Assembly: GCA_965207535.1 (NCBI GenBank)
Contig: CBDBMR010000010.1
Location: forward strand, 1-64,000
From: JAJDXO01 sp965207535
GTDB lineage: Bacteria; Pseudomonadota; Alphaproteobacteria; Rhodospirillales; UBA2165
Direction: 5' to 3'
Length of the DNA stretch: 64,000 bases
Shown here: positions 44,844-52,930 of the stretch, one piece after another
How positions within the stretch are numbered: the stretch's first letter is position 1
Layout of the letters: each line of letters begins with the position of its first letter
Notes under the pieces: generated by a model
The model's database searches: none
Told to the model about the DNA's origin: nothing
Seen by the model: only the letters and a program-made list of their open reading frames with translations
Translations under genes and position numbers: made by a program

Positions 44844-45629
44844 TTATACCAATTCTATGGCATTCCCCCGCCTGCCGCTCGCGCGCAGGACGGAATACCA
44901 GATGGAATGCACCATTTCGGTGCCGGAGACGCCGACGGCGGGCTGGCGTTTCTCGGTGCGGATCATGCCGCCCTCGCGGTCCCAGGCCTCGACCTCGGCG
45001 ACCGCGCAATCGAGCCCGGGATCGCAAACCAGGCGCGCCTCGCATTCATCGAGGCCGGTGGCAACCAGCGCACAGGTCACCATGGTGTTGACATTGCGCG
45101 GGTAAAGCCGCGCGACGCCGCGGACCGAGCCCTCGTAGATCACTGTCTCGCCGTCGATCCCCGATGGATCCACATCGCTGTCGGCGAAGTCGATATTGTC
45201 GGGGTGCTTGCGGAAGGTGATCCTGACCCGTCGCCACCGCCCGGGCCGCGACAACAGCTCGTCGCCGCCGAGCAGCGCGCCGCACGGCACGAACAGCCGC
45301 GTGCCATGCGCGTTCGCCGCCTCTTCAAGCCGGGTCCTGAGCCCGTCGTCGGCGAGCGCCGTGACCGAGAGCGGCATGTAGTCGGCGAACTCCAGGAACC
45401 CCGCGCCGAAGCGGGCGGTGAAGGACGGATGGGCGCATTCGATGATCAGCGAGGGACGGCGTTCGCGGGCCCTGCCGAGGTCGTCGAGCCGGAGCGCGGG
45501 ATCGAGCCCGGCCAGGGCATCGGCGCTCCGATTGTGGACGAAGGCGGTCTCGAACTGCCCGCCGCCGGCCTCGATCCGTTCCACGATGGAGCGCCCGATA
45601 AAGCCGTATCCGATCACCCCAATGCGCAT
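44844..45629 (-). CDS. aspartate dehydrogenase-like (NadX family) oxidoreductase
   Basis: This 261-residue protein has the Rossmann loop MRIGVIGYGFIGRSIVERIE, then LIIECAHPSFTARFGAGFLE, FVPCGALLGGDELLSRPGRW and VARLYPRNVNTMVTCALVAT GLD, matching the aspartate dehydrogenase/DUF108 layout. NadX makes iminoaspartate for NAD synthesis, but family members next to transporters may act on other amino acids. AAGGG precedes ATG 45629. It lies 45 bases upstream of the binding-protein gene in the same direction, so it is likely in an operon with the importer. Confidence 0.8.
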   Translation of the reverse strand: MRIGVIGYGFIGRSIVERIEAGGGQFETAFVHNRSADALAGLDPALRLDDLGRARERRPSLIIECAHPSFTARFGAGFLEFADYMPLSVTALADDGLRTRLEEAANAHGTRLFVPCGALLGGDELLSRPGRWRRVRITFRKHPDNIDFADSDVDPSGIDGETVIYEGSVRGVARLYPRNVNTMVTCALVATGLDECEARLVCDPGLDCAVAEVEAWDREGGMIRTEKRQPAVGVSGTEMVHSIWYSVLRASGRRGNAIELV

Positions 45630-45817
45630 CGTCCGGCCCTTATGCCACGGCCTCCCGATCCCGGTCCTGAAGCCCTCCCGGGCGGAACCCACAATCGCGG
45701 GAAGCCTTTATGTGTTTGCAGGGAAAACCTTGCCGCCCGGCGCGGCGGGAGTCGAGTCGAAATTGCCGGTTACCTGGACCCGGGGGTCGAACCGTCCAAA
45801 CAACCGGGGCAGCCTCG

Positions 45818-46375
45818 CTAAACGGCGACGCCAAGGCTTTTGGCAAAATCACTTTTCCAGCTTTCGAGCGACCTGAATGTCGGATCGTCGCCAAAGCGTT
45901 CTATGGTTATTTTTTCGATTTCGGCATCGCTCAACGACAAGTCCATGGGCATGAGTTGTGGTTGTTTGACGTAAAAGGGCGAGTACATAAAGGTCTCGAT
46001 GCGGTTTCCGTCTATATCCAAAAAATATAACGACCATGTCACGCAATGATCGCTAATTGCCGTAATTTCGACCTCATCCTCGTCCAGCCGTTTCTTGAGT
46101 GCCCGCAGGGTGTCCAGCGAATCCACTTCAAACGATATTTGGTTGATCAGCACGGCATCGGACGCCGCATCACGTCCATCGACCAATGCCACGAGATGAT
46201 GTTCGGTGGGGTCGTTACTCAAAAATGCAATCTTCCTTTCACCTGTCGGTGAATTGAAGACGCCTATATCGGCTACTTCCAGTTCCAGCATTGAACAATA
46301 GAAATCAACCATAGGCTCAAGTTCGAAACAGTGAATACCCATATGGCTGAATGAGATAGACGCCTTTTTTGTCAT
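45818..46375 (-). CDS. VOC-family (glyoxalase/extradiol-dioxygenase-like) protein
   Basis: This 185-residue protein has the vicinal oxygen chelate pattern: SFSHMGIHCFELEPMVDFYC SMLELEVADIG, then EHHLVALVDGRDAAS, NQISFEVDSLDTLRALKKRL and WSLYFLDIDGNRIETFMYSP (late Glu metal ligand). A C-terminal helical tail of about 45 residues follows. Its DNA is visibly less GC-rich than the genes on either side, which hints at separate acquisition. The substrate is unknown. Confidence 0.82.
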   Translation of the reverse strand: MTKKASISFSHMGIHCFELEPMVDFYCSMLELEVADIGVFNSPTGERKIAFLSNDPTEHHLVALVDGRDAASDAVLINQISFEVDSLDTLRALKKRLDEDEVEITAISDHCVTWSLYFLDIDGNRIETFMYSPFYVKQPQLMPMDLSLSDAEIEKITIERFGDDPTFRSLESWKSDFAKSLGVAV

Positions 46376-46683
46376 CTTACATTACCCTAGTGAATGGCCA
46401 TTTGAGGTGGTCCCGCCCGTTTGGACGGTTTGGCGGCTTTTCCGAGGTGTACTCCGCCGTCCGATTATGCCGCCAAAAATCCATTTTTCATATTTGATTG
46501 TTGTTGCCGAGCCTGGGGCGATGTGGGCAACGCGTCACCCTCGTCCATCAGATCGCTTCCCGGCCCTGCCTGACGGGAGGAAGCCCTTTCGGGGCGTTGG
46601 GCGGGAGATTGGCGTGGTTGACTCTCTCCGCACCCCGGCCGACCCTGTCGGGGCGCCGAACATCGAGCCGAAAGGGGGAGGCC
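46376..46683. other. divergent intergenic region upstream of the MetE-like operon
   Basis: The 308 bases separate the VOC gene from the MetE-like operon. The first part is AT-rich with ATTTTTCATATTTGATTGTT near 46485. The second half is GC-rich with several potential stems (for example CGGCCGAC/GTCGGGGC near 46640 and CCCTTTCGGGG near 46582) and could form a structured leader. I recognise no known riboswitch. AAAGGGGGAG is the Shine-Dalgarno of the next gene. Confidence 0.4.
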
Positions 46684-47709
46684 ATGGCCCGCCAAGCGCA
46701 TCTTATCGGCAGCGTCGGATTGGCCGATGCGGAAACCGTCTTCACCACCGTCGCGGAAACCCTGAAGGGGTGCTGTTCGCGGATTCCCGATGGGGAAACC
46801 GGCGAGCGGGGATATTGGATTCGTTGGCAACAGGCCAGTTTCGACGGCTGCGAGCAGCTCGAGCAGGAACTGGCGGAGGTGAAGCTGCCGGGCTTCAAGG
46901 ACTCGGTGCAACGGCCGTTCTACAGGATCAAGGCGAGCCTCTCGCCGGCGGATGTGGACATGGGCGAGCTTGGCTACGGCGACGAGGCCATCGAGTCGTA
47001 TGTGCTGTTCGACGAGCTCCGGCGCGCCGGCAAAATTCCGTCCGATGTGCGGTTCCAGGTTTGCGTGCCGACGCCCATGGCGCTGGTTTGCGGTTTCGTC
47101 ATGCCCGATCACCAGCTCGACGTGGAGCCGGCCATCGAGGCCGCCATGGCGCGGGATCTGGAAAAGATGCAGGCCGCCGTTCCCGCCGGCAAGCTGAGCA
47201 TCCAGTTCGACGTTTGCTACGAGGTCGTCGGCACCGACGGCGGACCCAAGCTGCCCTATGACGACCACGTCGAGGGCTCGGTCGCGCGGGTCGCGCGGCT
47301 GGCCGGTCTCGTCCGGGATGATGTCGAGTTCGGCATCCACCTGTGTTACGGCGATCCCGGGCACCAGCACATCGTCGAGCCGGAAGACCTCGGGACCTCG
47401 GTCGCTTTCGCCAACGGCATCGCCGCCGGCTCGCCCCGGCGGGTGGACTTCATGCACATGCCCGTGCCGCGGGGCCGGGCGGACGACGATTATTTCAAGC
47501 CGCTGGAAGACCTGAAGCTGCGCAGGGAGACCAAGCTGATCCTGGGGCTGGTGCACCATACCGACGGCGTCGAGGGCGGACGCGGCCGTATGGCCGTCGC
47601 CGACAAGTATGCCGCCGACTACGACATCGCCACCGAATGCGGGTTCGGGCGCCGCGACCCGGCGACCATTCCCGAACTCCTCAACATTCACCGGGAGCTT
47701 TGCCAATGA
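46684..47709 (+). CDS. MetE C-terminal-like TIM-barrel protein, paralogue 1
   Basis: This 341-residue protein of the cobalamin-independent methionine synthase/UROD-like superfamily has no assigned reaction. Marks are IPDGETGERGYWIRWQQ, ELGYGDEAIESYVLFDELR, VRFQVCVPTPMALVCGFVMP, FGIHLCYGDPGHQHIVEPED, LILGLVHHTDGVEGGRGRMA and ATECGFGRRDPATIPELLN. The His, Glu and Cys in HLCYGD and TECGFG are plausible metal ligands, by analogy with the MetE zinc site. The Shine-Dalgarno AAAGGGGGAG precedes ATG 46684. The stop overlaps the next gene as ATGA. Confidence 0.75.
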   Translation: MARQAHLIGSVGLADAETVFTTVAETLKGCCSRIPDGETGERGYWIRWQQASFDGCEQLEQELAEVKLPGFKDSVQRPFYRIKASLSPADVDMGELGYGDEAIESYVLFDELRRAGKIPSDVRFQVCVPTPMALVCGFVMPDHQLDVEPAIEAAMARDLEKMQAAVPAGKLSIQFDVCYEVVGTDGGPKLPYDDHVEGSVARVARLAGLVRDDVEFGIHLCYGDPGHQHIVEPEDLGTSVAFANGIAAGSPRRVDFMHMPVPRGRADDDYFKPLEDLKLRRETKLILGLVHHTDGVEGGRGRMAVADKYAADYDIATECGFGRRDPATIPELLNIHRELCQ

Positions 47710-48737
47710 CCGACACTCAAGTATCCGGCGTCCTGATGGTGGGGAGCGCCCCCTATGCCAGCGCCGAGGAAACCTTTCGCGCCGCGATGGAACATTTGTC
47801 CGGCCACCTGGCCCGGCTGCCCGACGGCGAGGTGGGCGAGCGGGACACCTGGATACGCTGGCAGTACAAGCGTATCGGGCAGAGCCCGCAGATGAGGCAG
47901 CAGGACGCGGACAACATCTACGTGCCGTTCCCGCCCTACGAAATCATCGGCGGCGTGGCTTCGCCGGATGAAATCGAATTCCCCAACCTCGGCTATGGCG
48001 ACGCAGCCATCGAGTCCTATGAGACATTCTCCAGGCTGGCGGAAGAAGGCGTAATTCCCGCCGGCGTCCGTTTTCAGGTTGGTCTGCCGACGCCTCTGTC
48101 GGTGGCGACGTTCTATGTGGCGAAGGAGCATCGCGAAATGTTCGAGCAGGCCTATGGCCGAGCGCTCGGCCAGGAGTTCGAGAAGATGACCACCGCCATC
48201 CCGCCGGAGAAGCTTGCCATTCAGTGGGAGGTGGTCAGCGAGTTCGCCCTGTTGGAAGGCATTGTGGAAAATCACCTGGGGGACGACCTGCTGGGCGAGA
48301 TCAACAGGCGGGCCGCCGGGCTGGTGGATATGGTGCCCGAACCCATGGAGGCGGGCATTCACCTCTGTTACGGCGATTCCGGCCACAAGCATTTCGTCGA
48401 GCCCAAGGACACCGGCCATCTGGTGGACGTGGCCAACGGCTTGTCCGCCCTCGCCAGGCGGCCCATCGCCTGGATTCACCTGCCGGTGCCGAAGGAACGG
48501 GACGACGATGCCTATTACGAGCCGCTCCGGAATTTGAGCCTGAAACCGGGTACCGAACTGTATCTCGGCCTGGTGCATCACACCGGCGGGGTGGCGGCGA
48601 CCCGGGCCCGGGTGGCGACGGCGAAAAAGCACGTCGCGCGGTTTGGCGTCGCGACAGAATGCGGATTCGGGCGCCGGCCCCCCGAAACCATGCCCGAAGT
48701 CTACGCCACCCACACCGCCATGATCGAAGAGCGATGA
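47706..48737 (+). CDS. MetE C-terminal-like TIM-barrel protein, paralogue 2
   Basis: This 343-residue protein is clearly homologous to the preceding one along its whole length: LPDGEVGERDTWIRWQYKR, NLGYGDAAIESYETFSRLAE, VRFQVGLPTPLSVATFYVAK, AGIHLCYGDSGHKHFVEPKD, LYLGLVHHTGGVAATRARVA and ATECGFGRRPPETMPEVYA. The shared His/Cys/Glu pattern suggests both are active. The pair is translationally coupled and followed, again as ATGA, by an acetamidase-family gene. It could be an obligate heteromer or a pair with split substrates (inference). Confidence 0.75.
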   Translation: MTDTQVSGVLMVGSAPYASAEETFRAAMEHLSGHLARLPDGEVGERDTWIRWQYKRIGQSPQMRQQDADNIYVPFPPYEIIGGVASPDEIEFPNLGYGDAAIESYETFSRLAEEGVIPAGVRFQVGLPTPLSVATFYVAKEHREMFEQAYGRALGQEFEKMTTAIPPEKLAIQWEVVSEFALLEGIVENHLGDDLLGEINRRAAGLVDMVPEPMEAGIHLCYGDSGHKHFVEPKDTGHLVDVANGLSALARRPIAWIHLPVPKERDDDAYYEPLRNLSLKPGTELYLGLVHHTGGVAATRARVATAKKHVARFGVATECGFGRRPPETMPEVYATHTAMIEER

Positions 48738-49681
48738 GCCGGTCATATGAGCTGGACGCCGATGTCGTCCATTACGCTTGGGACCACTCACTGGAGCCGC
48801 GCCTGACCATCGATCCCGGCGACACGGTGACTTTCCATACCCGGGATGCAGCGGACAACTTCTATTCCATCGACTCGACGGCGGAAGACGTCATCCGAAA
48901 AGGGCCGTTCAAGGGCCACCCGTTGACCGGCCCGGTACATGTGCGGGGTGCGGCACCGGGCGACGTGCTGGCGGTGGAAATCGTCTCAATGAAACTGCCG
49001 GTCAATTACGGCTGGACGGCTATCATTCCGGGTCCCGGCCTGTTGCCGGCCGAAGAGTTGCCGGGCCCCTACCTGCAGATCTGGGACCTGTCGGATGGTC
49101 AATTGGCGCGGATGAAGCATCGCGGCGATATCGCAATTCCCATTGCGCCGTTTCCGGGCGTTCTGGGCAATGCGCTCGCCGAGAGCGGCGCGCTTTCCAC
49201 GGCACCGCCCCGGGAGACCGGCGGTAATATGGATAATAAGCATCTGACCGTGGGCTCGACCGTTTATTTGCCGGTCCAATGCGACGGTGCGCTGTTCAGC
49301 ACCGGAGACGCCCACGCCGCACAGGGCGACGGCGAGGCGTGCGTCACAGCCATCGAGACCTGGTCCACACTAACCCTTAAATTCGATTTGCTGTCCGGGA
49401 CCGATTTCGAGGAGCCGCGCGCCCGAATACCCGGACCGCTCGCGCCGGTGGTGAACACATCGGGCTACTACGCCACGTCGGCGCAGGGCCCGGACCTCTA
49501 TGCCAACGCCCAGCAGGCGATCCGCTACATGATTCATCACCTGATGACGGAACGGGGCCTCTCTTGGCACGAGGCCTATGTCATATGTTCGGTGGCCGTC
49601 GATCTTAAAATCTCCGAGATCGTCGATGCCCCCAACTGGCTGGTCTCCGCGTTCCTGCCCGACAGTATTTTCGTCGACTAG
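48734..49681 (+). CDS. acetamidase/formamidase family protein
   Basis: This 315-residue hydrolase of the FmdA/AmdA family has YAWDHSLEPRLTIDPGDTVT FHTRDAADNF, PLTGPVHVRGAAPGDVLAVE, WTAIIPGPGLLP, IPIAPFPGVLGNALAE, PPRETGGNMDNKHLTVGSTV YLPVQ and LFSTGDAHAAQGDGEACVTA. These are the metal and substrate segments of zinc-dependent amide hydrolases. The start overlaps the previous stop as ATGA. The operon context suggests it releases ammonia or formate from a product of the two MetE-like proteins, which is speculation. Confidence 0.88.
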   Translation: MSRSYELDADVVHYAWDHSLEPRLTIDPGDTVTFHTRDAADNFYSIDSTAEDVIRKGPFKGHPLTGPVHVRGAAPGDVLAVEIVSMKLPVNYGWTAIIPGPGLLPAEELPGPYLQIWDLSDGQLARMKHRGDIAIPIAPFPGVLGNALAESGALSTAPPRETGGNMDNKHLTVGSTVYLPVQCDGALFSTGDAHAAQGDGEACVTAIETWSTLTLKFDLLSGTDFEEPRARIPGPLAPVVNTSGYYATSAQGPDLYANAQQAIRYMIHHLMTERGLSWHEAYVICSVAVDLKISEIVDAPNWLVSAFLPDSIFVD

Positions 49682-50092
49682 CCGCGCTCCGGCCGTCATG
49701 CCCCGACCCACTGGACCGGCTTTGCCGGCCAGCCGGCAAAGTGGCGGGGCATCCAGGATATTCACCACAGAGTTCACTGAGGAGGAATGGTTAACTCCTC
49801 ACCGTCTCACCGTCTCTGTGGTTCAGGAATTGGAAATCTGGGTACCCCGGACGAGCCGGGGTATGACGAGTGGAGGATACCCCAAATGGAATACGTCATG
49901 GCCGGGCCCGGACCCGGCCATCCACGTGGATCACCGGGTCAAGCCCGGTGATGACGATCTGGTTTGTGTCGTATACCCACTCGTCATGCCCCGCCTCCGT
50001 GCGGGGCATCCACGAACTTCCACCCTTCTCACCTATCCGCCGTCCCCGTCGCCGCAACACTCCTATGGCGGCTCGATCGAGTCCGGACCCTA
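49682..50092. repeat. intergenic region with dispersed palindromes, ending at IS copy 1
   Basis: There is no gene in these 411 bases. Palindromes of the GTCATG family occur at about 49697-49756 (TTTGCCGGCCAGCCGGCAAA core), 49896-49960 and 49983-50011. CCCCAAATGGAATACGTCAT at about 49880 is the same consensus as near 27680 and 27758. The last bases, CCCTA, are the left flank of IS copy 1. Confidence 0.75.
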
Positions 50093-50935
50093 GGTCCTGT
50101 TGACAATTAACGGACTATTCATGGTTGGCGTGATTCAAGCAAGACCGTTTCAACTGGCGGGAGCGTGTCATGCTTCGACGGGAACTGACGGATATGCAAT
50201 GGGACCGGATCAAGGGTTTGGTTCCGGGCAAAGAGGCGGATCGCGGCTCCACGGGTCGGGACAACCGCCTGTTTGTGGACGCCGTGCTGTGGATCGCCCG
50301 GGCGGGTTCGCCGTGGCGCGATCTGCCGGACGCCTTCGGCAACTGGAACAGCGTCTACGTGCGCTTTTCGCGGTGGGCCAAGGCGGGGGTTTGGGAGAGT
50401 CTTTTCAATGCCTTGGCGGAGGATCCCGACTTCGAATACCTGATCGTGGATTCGACCATCGTGCGGGCGCATCAACATGCCGCCGGCGCAAAAGGGGGGC
50501 TCAGGCTCAGGCCATCGGCCGCTCGCGCGGCGGCCTGACGAGCAAAATCCACATCGCCGTCGATGGCCTGGGCAATCCCTTGCGGTTCATCCTCACCGGC
50601 GGCCAGGTGGGCGACGTCACCCAGGCCGAGGGGCTGATCGCCGGGCTGCCGGGCGAGACCCTGATCGCCGACACCGCCTACGACGCGAACCGCTTCCGCG
50701 CCCGCCTCGACAGCGCCGGGATGGTGGCGGTGATCCCCTCCAACCCGTCGCGGGCACAAGCCGTGCCGTACGACCCCGAACTCTACAAGGAAAGGCACGT
50801 CGTCGAATGTTTCATCAACAAGATCAAGCACTTCCGCCGCATCGCCACACGCTACGAAAAGACCGTCACCGCCTACATGGCCATGCTGTGCCTCGTCGGG
50901 GCGCTCATTTGGATGCGATAAATGTCAACAGGACC
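50093..50935 (+). mobile_element. IS5-family (IS427-group) insertion sequence, copy 1
   Basis: The element is 843 bases long with perfect 13-base terminal inverted repeats, GGTCCTGTTGACA at 50093-50105 and its complement at 50923-50935, flanked by TA on both sides (a CTAG target). It carries one transposase in two overlapping frames. Two more copies lie in opposite orientation at 54499-55371 and 55374-56216. The insertion falls exactly in the TAG stop of the FAD monooxygenase gene, and the terminal C of the element restores the stop. Confidence 0.95.
50170..50921 (+). CDS. IS5/IS427-group transposase, made by -1 frameshift
   Basis: The first frame (50170-50538) encodes MLRRELTDMQWDRIKGLVPG and FEYLIVDSTIVRAHQHAAGA, with the first catalytic Asp. 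The second frame, entered by a -1 shift, encodes GRSRGGLTSKIHIAVDGLGN, LIADTAYDANRFR (second Asp) and RHVVECFINKIKHFRRIATR (Glu and Y/R/K signature). The slippery A4G6 run at 50490-50499 is the expected shift site. The product would be about 250 residues. The two frames read the same in copies 1 and 3, so it is probably active. Confidence 0.92.
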
Positions 50936-52203
50936 TAGAGTCGTGCCGCCTCCGGGATCAGCGGCGGCAGGGCGTTCAGTTCATCGATGCTGAATCCGGC
51001 CAGCTTCTTGTATTTGTCGGCGTGGTTCTTGAGATCCTCGTAGGGCATGACGTCGTGGATGTCGTCGAACACGCCGCCGCATAGCTCCTCGATCACATCG
51101 AGGATGGCGTCCGGCCCGCCGCCGCCGCGGTTGGCATGGATCACCTTTTCGGTCGCCGGCCGCATTTCATCCTCGTAGACCTGGAGCGCCTGTTCCGTCA
51201 GGCCGTGGGCGAGGAACGCGGCGCCCAGCTTGCGGGCATCGACGATGGCCTGTCCGGCGCCGTTGGAGCCGACGGGATAGGCGGCGTGCGCGGCGTCCCC
51301 GATCAGCGATACGCGGCCATGAGTCCAGCGGTCCAACGGGTCCCGGTCGACCATGGGATATTCGTAGATCCGGTCGCTGGCGCGCACCATTGCCGGGACG
51401 TCGAGCCAGTCGAAAACCCACTCCTCGTAGCGGGGCAGGAAATCGTCCATATTCGCGAGACGGTTCCAGTCTTCCTTTCGCCAACTGTCGTCCATATTGA
51501 ACTTGATGCTGGCGATCCAGTTGACCAGCGCCTCGCCGGTGCCGGGATCGGTTTCGGATATGGGGTATGAGACGAAGCGCTGCGCGTCGTAGCCGACCAT
51601 GACCATGGACGCCCCGGTGAGGAACGGCTTCATGCGGGTGGTGCCGCGCCACAGGATGAAGCCGCCCCAGGCGGGCGGGCCCTCGTCCGGCGCCATCCGG
51701 GCGCGTATTGCCGAATGGATGCCGTCGGCGCCGAGGAGCAGGGTGCCGGTTTCGGTCCGGGTCTCGCCGGCCCGGTTCTCCAGGTGCAGCTGGGCGCTGC
51801 CATCGGAAGTCTCGAAACCGGTGGCCGACCAGCCGGTCTCGAAGCAATCGGGGCCGGCGCGCCGCAGGAGCTGTTCATAGAGCATCATGTGCAGCATGCC
51901 CCGGTGCACCGAAAATTGCGGCCATTTGTAGCCCGCCCAGGTCCCCCGGGACTCGGTCCAAATCTCCAATCCGGTCTTGGTGTACATGCCGTAATCGCGG
52001 GTGCGGACGCCGATGCCGCCGAGGTACGGCTCCAGTCCGAGATCAAAAAGCTCGCGGACCGCGCTCGGCTGCAGGTTGATGCCGACCCCGAGGGGTCTGA
52101 CCTCGTCGACGCTTTCAAAAATCCTGAACGGCGCGCCGATCTGATGGCAGGTGAGGCCGAGGGCCAGGCCGGCGATACCGCCGCCGGCGATCAGTACGGT
52201 CAT
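50935..52203 (-). CDS. FAD-dependent aromatic monooxygenase (PhzS/salicylate hydroxylase-like)
   Basis: This 422-residue single-component flavin hydroxylase has MTVLIAGGGIAGLALGLTCH (GxGxxG), LLGADGIHSAIRARMAPDEG (DG motif) and RVSLIGDAAHAAYPVGSNGA GQAI (GD motif and FAD ribityl site). It would hydroxylate an aromatic ring with NAD(P)H and oxygen. ATG 52203 starts right at the Rossmann strand; an in-frame ATG at 52269 adds 22 residues inside the duplicated segment. The TAG stop is formed at the junction with IS copy 1. Confidence 0.88.
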   Translation of the reverse strand: MTVLIAGGGIAGLALGLTCHQIGAPFRIFESVDEVRPLGVGINLQPSAVRELFDLGLEPYLGGIGVRTRDYGMYTKTGLEIWTESRGTWAGYKWPQFSVHRGMLHMMLYEQLLRRAGPDCFETGWSATGFETSDGSAQLHLENRAGETRTETGTLLLGADGIHSAIRARMAPDEGPPAWGGFILWRGTTRMKPFLTGASMVMVGYDAQRFVSYPISETDPGTGEALVNWIASIKFNMDDSWRKEDWNRLANMDDFLPRYEEWVFDWLDVPAMVRASDRIYEYPMVDRDPLDRWTHGRVSLIGDAAHAAYPVGSNGAGQAIVDARKLGAAFLAHGLTEQALQVYEDEMRPATEKVIHANRGGGGPDAILDVIEELCGGVFDDIHDVMPYEDLKNHADKYKKLAGFSIDELNALPPLIPEAARL

Positions 52204-52314
52204 CCGATGTTGCGGAGCGGGTCCGCCTCCCCGAATATCTGTTCCGGTTCTGAATGCCGCATCCGTCATTCCGGATCAATGGGTTTCGGCATTTCCGCCG
52301 GGACGAAAGCCGAG
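52183..52314. repeat. 132-bp direct repeat, left copy
   Basis: This segment (GCCGGCGATCAGTACGGTCA to GGGACGAAAGCCGAG) is repeated at 59465-59596 with one mismatch (C to A at TTCCGG/TTCAGG). It covers the 5' end and upstream region of the FAD monooxygenase gene. The right copy runs directly into the DUF3237 gene. The two copies bracket a 7.15-kb block that includes the AT-rich islet, so they mark its boundaries. Confidence 0.92.
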
Positions 52315-52440
52315 AAGTGCGCCCATTCGGACCCGGCCCCGCTCAGGCGGAGCCCGGTGGAATCGATCAGATAGGTGGCATCGCCGAGCTTGTGCCGCAG
52401 CCCCCGTTGGGCGCGGCCGGCCAACCGACCAGCCCGGAGT
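52315..52440 (-). pseudogene. IS4-family transposase remnant
   Basis: On the minus strand one frame reads RGLRHKLGDATYLIDSTGLR and LSGAGSEWAHFSA, which matches the region around the first catalytic Asp of IS4-type DDE transposases. The similarity stops exactly where the 132-bp direct repeat begins (52314), and nothing of the rest of the transposase is visible. The junction shares GCCGAG with the repeat, a possible microhomology for the rearrangement. Confidence 0.45.
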
Positions 52441-52480
52441 CGGTCTACAGGAAGCAGAACCGCCGCAAGAAGGCAGCACA

Positions 52481-52665
52481 ATGACCGATAGCCCTCAGAA
52501 ATCGCGAAATTGCCGGGAGCTAGAACAATCACGCTCCCCGACAAAGACTATCAGCCTCGGAAAGCGGAGCAGGAGCGGGGGCACGATATGCCTGGCGCGT
52601 CCATAAGGCAGGTGCCGAGCGCGTTTTTTCGCCCATTCAACGACCGGCGTGAGGGCAAGAAATAG
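52481..52665 (+). pseudogene. small frameshifted hypothetical gene remnant
   Basis: An ATG at 52481 opens MTDSPQKSRNCRELEQ. A second frame, open from 52492 to the TAG at 52665, reads LPGARTITLPDKDYQPRKAE and MPGASIRQVPSAFFRPFNDR, which looks like authentic protein. Joining the two would need a frameshift near 52500-52520. It is the last high-GC segment before the AT-rich islet. I do not recognise a function. Confidence 0.35.
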
Positions 52666-52890
52666 CCACTCGAATGTGACTATTCGCCATAATCCCCAAA
52701 GAGTTAGCGGTATCCAAATATTATGAGAGGTAATATGTCGTCAATTGACGACTTAGTGCGGATGGTGTTAAACTTACTCGGGACTTCCCTTCCCTAAGGT
52801 AGCCCGTCAATGGGCAGATGGTCACATACGCTAACAACAATAAAAAGCGTCTGAACAGGGAGAGAAATAAGACAAAAATTCGATCCATCA

Positions 52891-52918
52891 ATATCGTTAT
52901 GACAATATTGTTATGACA
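52891..52918 (+). promoter_or_regulatory. 14-base tandem direct repeat upstream of tctC
   Basis: ATATCGTTATGACA (52891-52904) is followed directly by ATATTGTTATGACA (52905-52918), 13 of 14 bases identical, ending 12 bases before the tctC ATG. It could be an operator or part of the leader. The 225 bases before it (52666-52890) are AT-rich and non-coding and should hold the islet promoter, but no hexamer pair is convincing. Confidence 0.4.
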
Positions 52919-52930
52919 GGGGGATTCAAC

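Noticed and set aside
45630..45817. tRNA-like GGGGGTCGAACC segment
   Set aside because: No cloverleaf could be built around it; the acceptor and anticodon arms are missing.
46540..46683. Possible SAM or cobalamin riboswitch upstream of the MetE-like operon
   Set aside because: The leader is GC-rich with stems, but no conserved riboswitch core could be matched by eye. Covariance-model scanning would settle it.
49682..50092. Possible CRISPR-like or small-gene region because of many short repeats
   Set aside because: The repeats are palindromic extragenic elements of unequal spacing and several families, with no regular repeat-spacer pattern.
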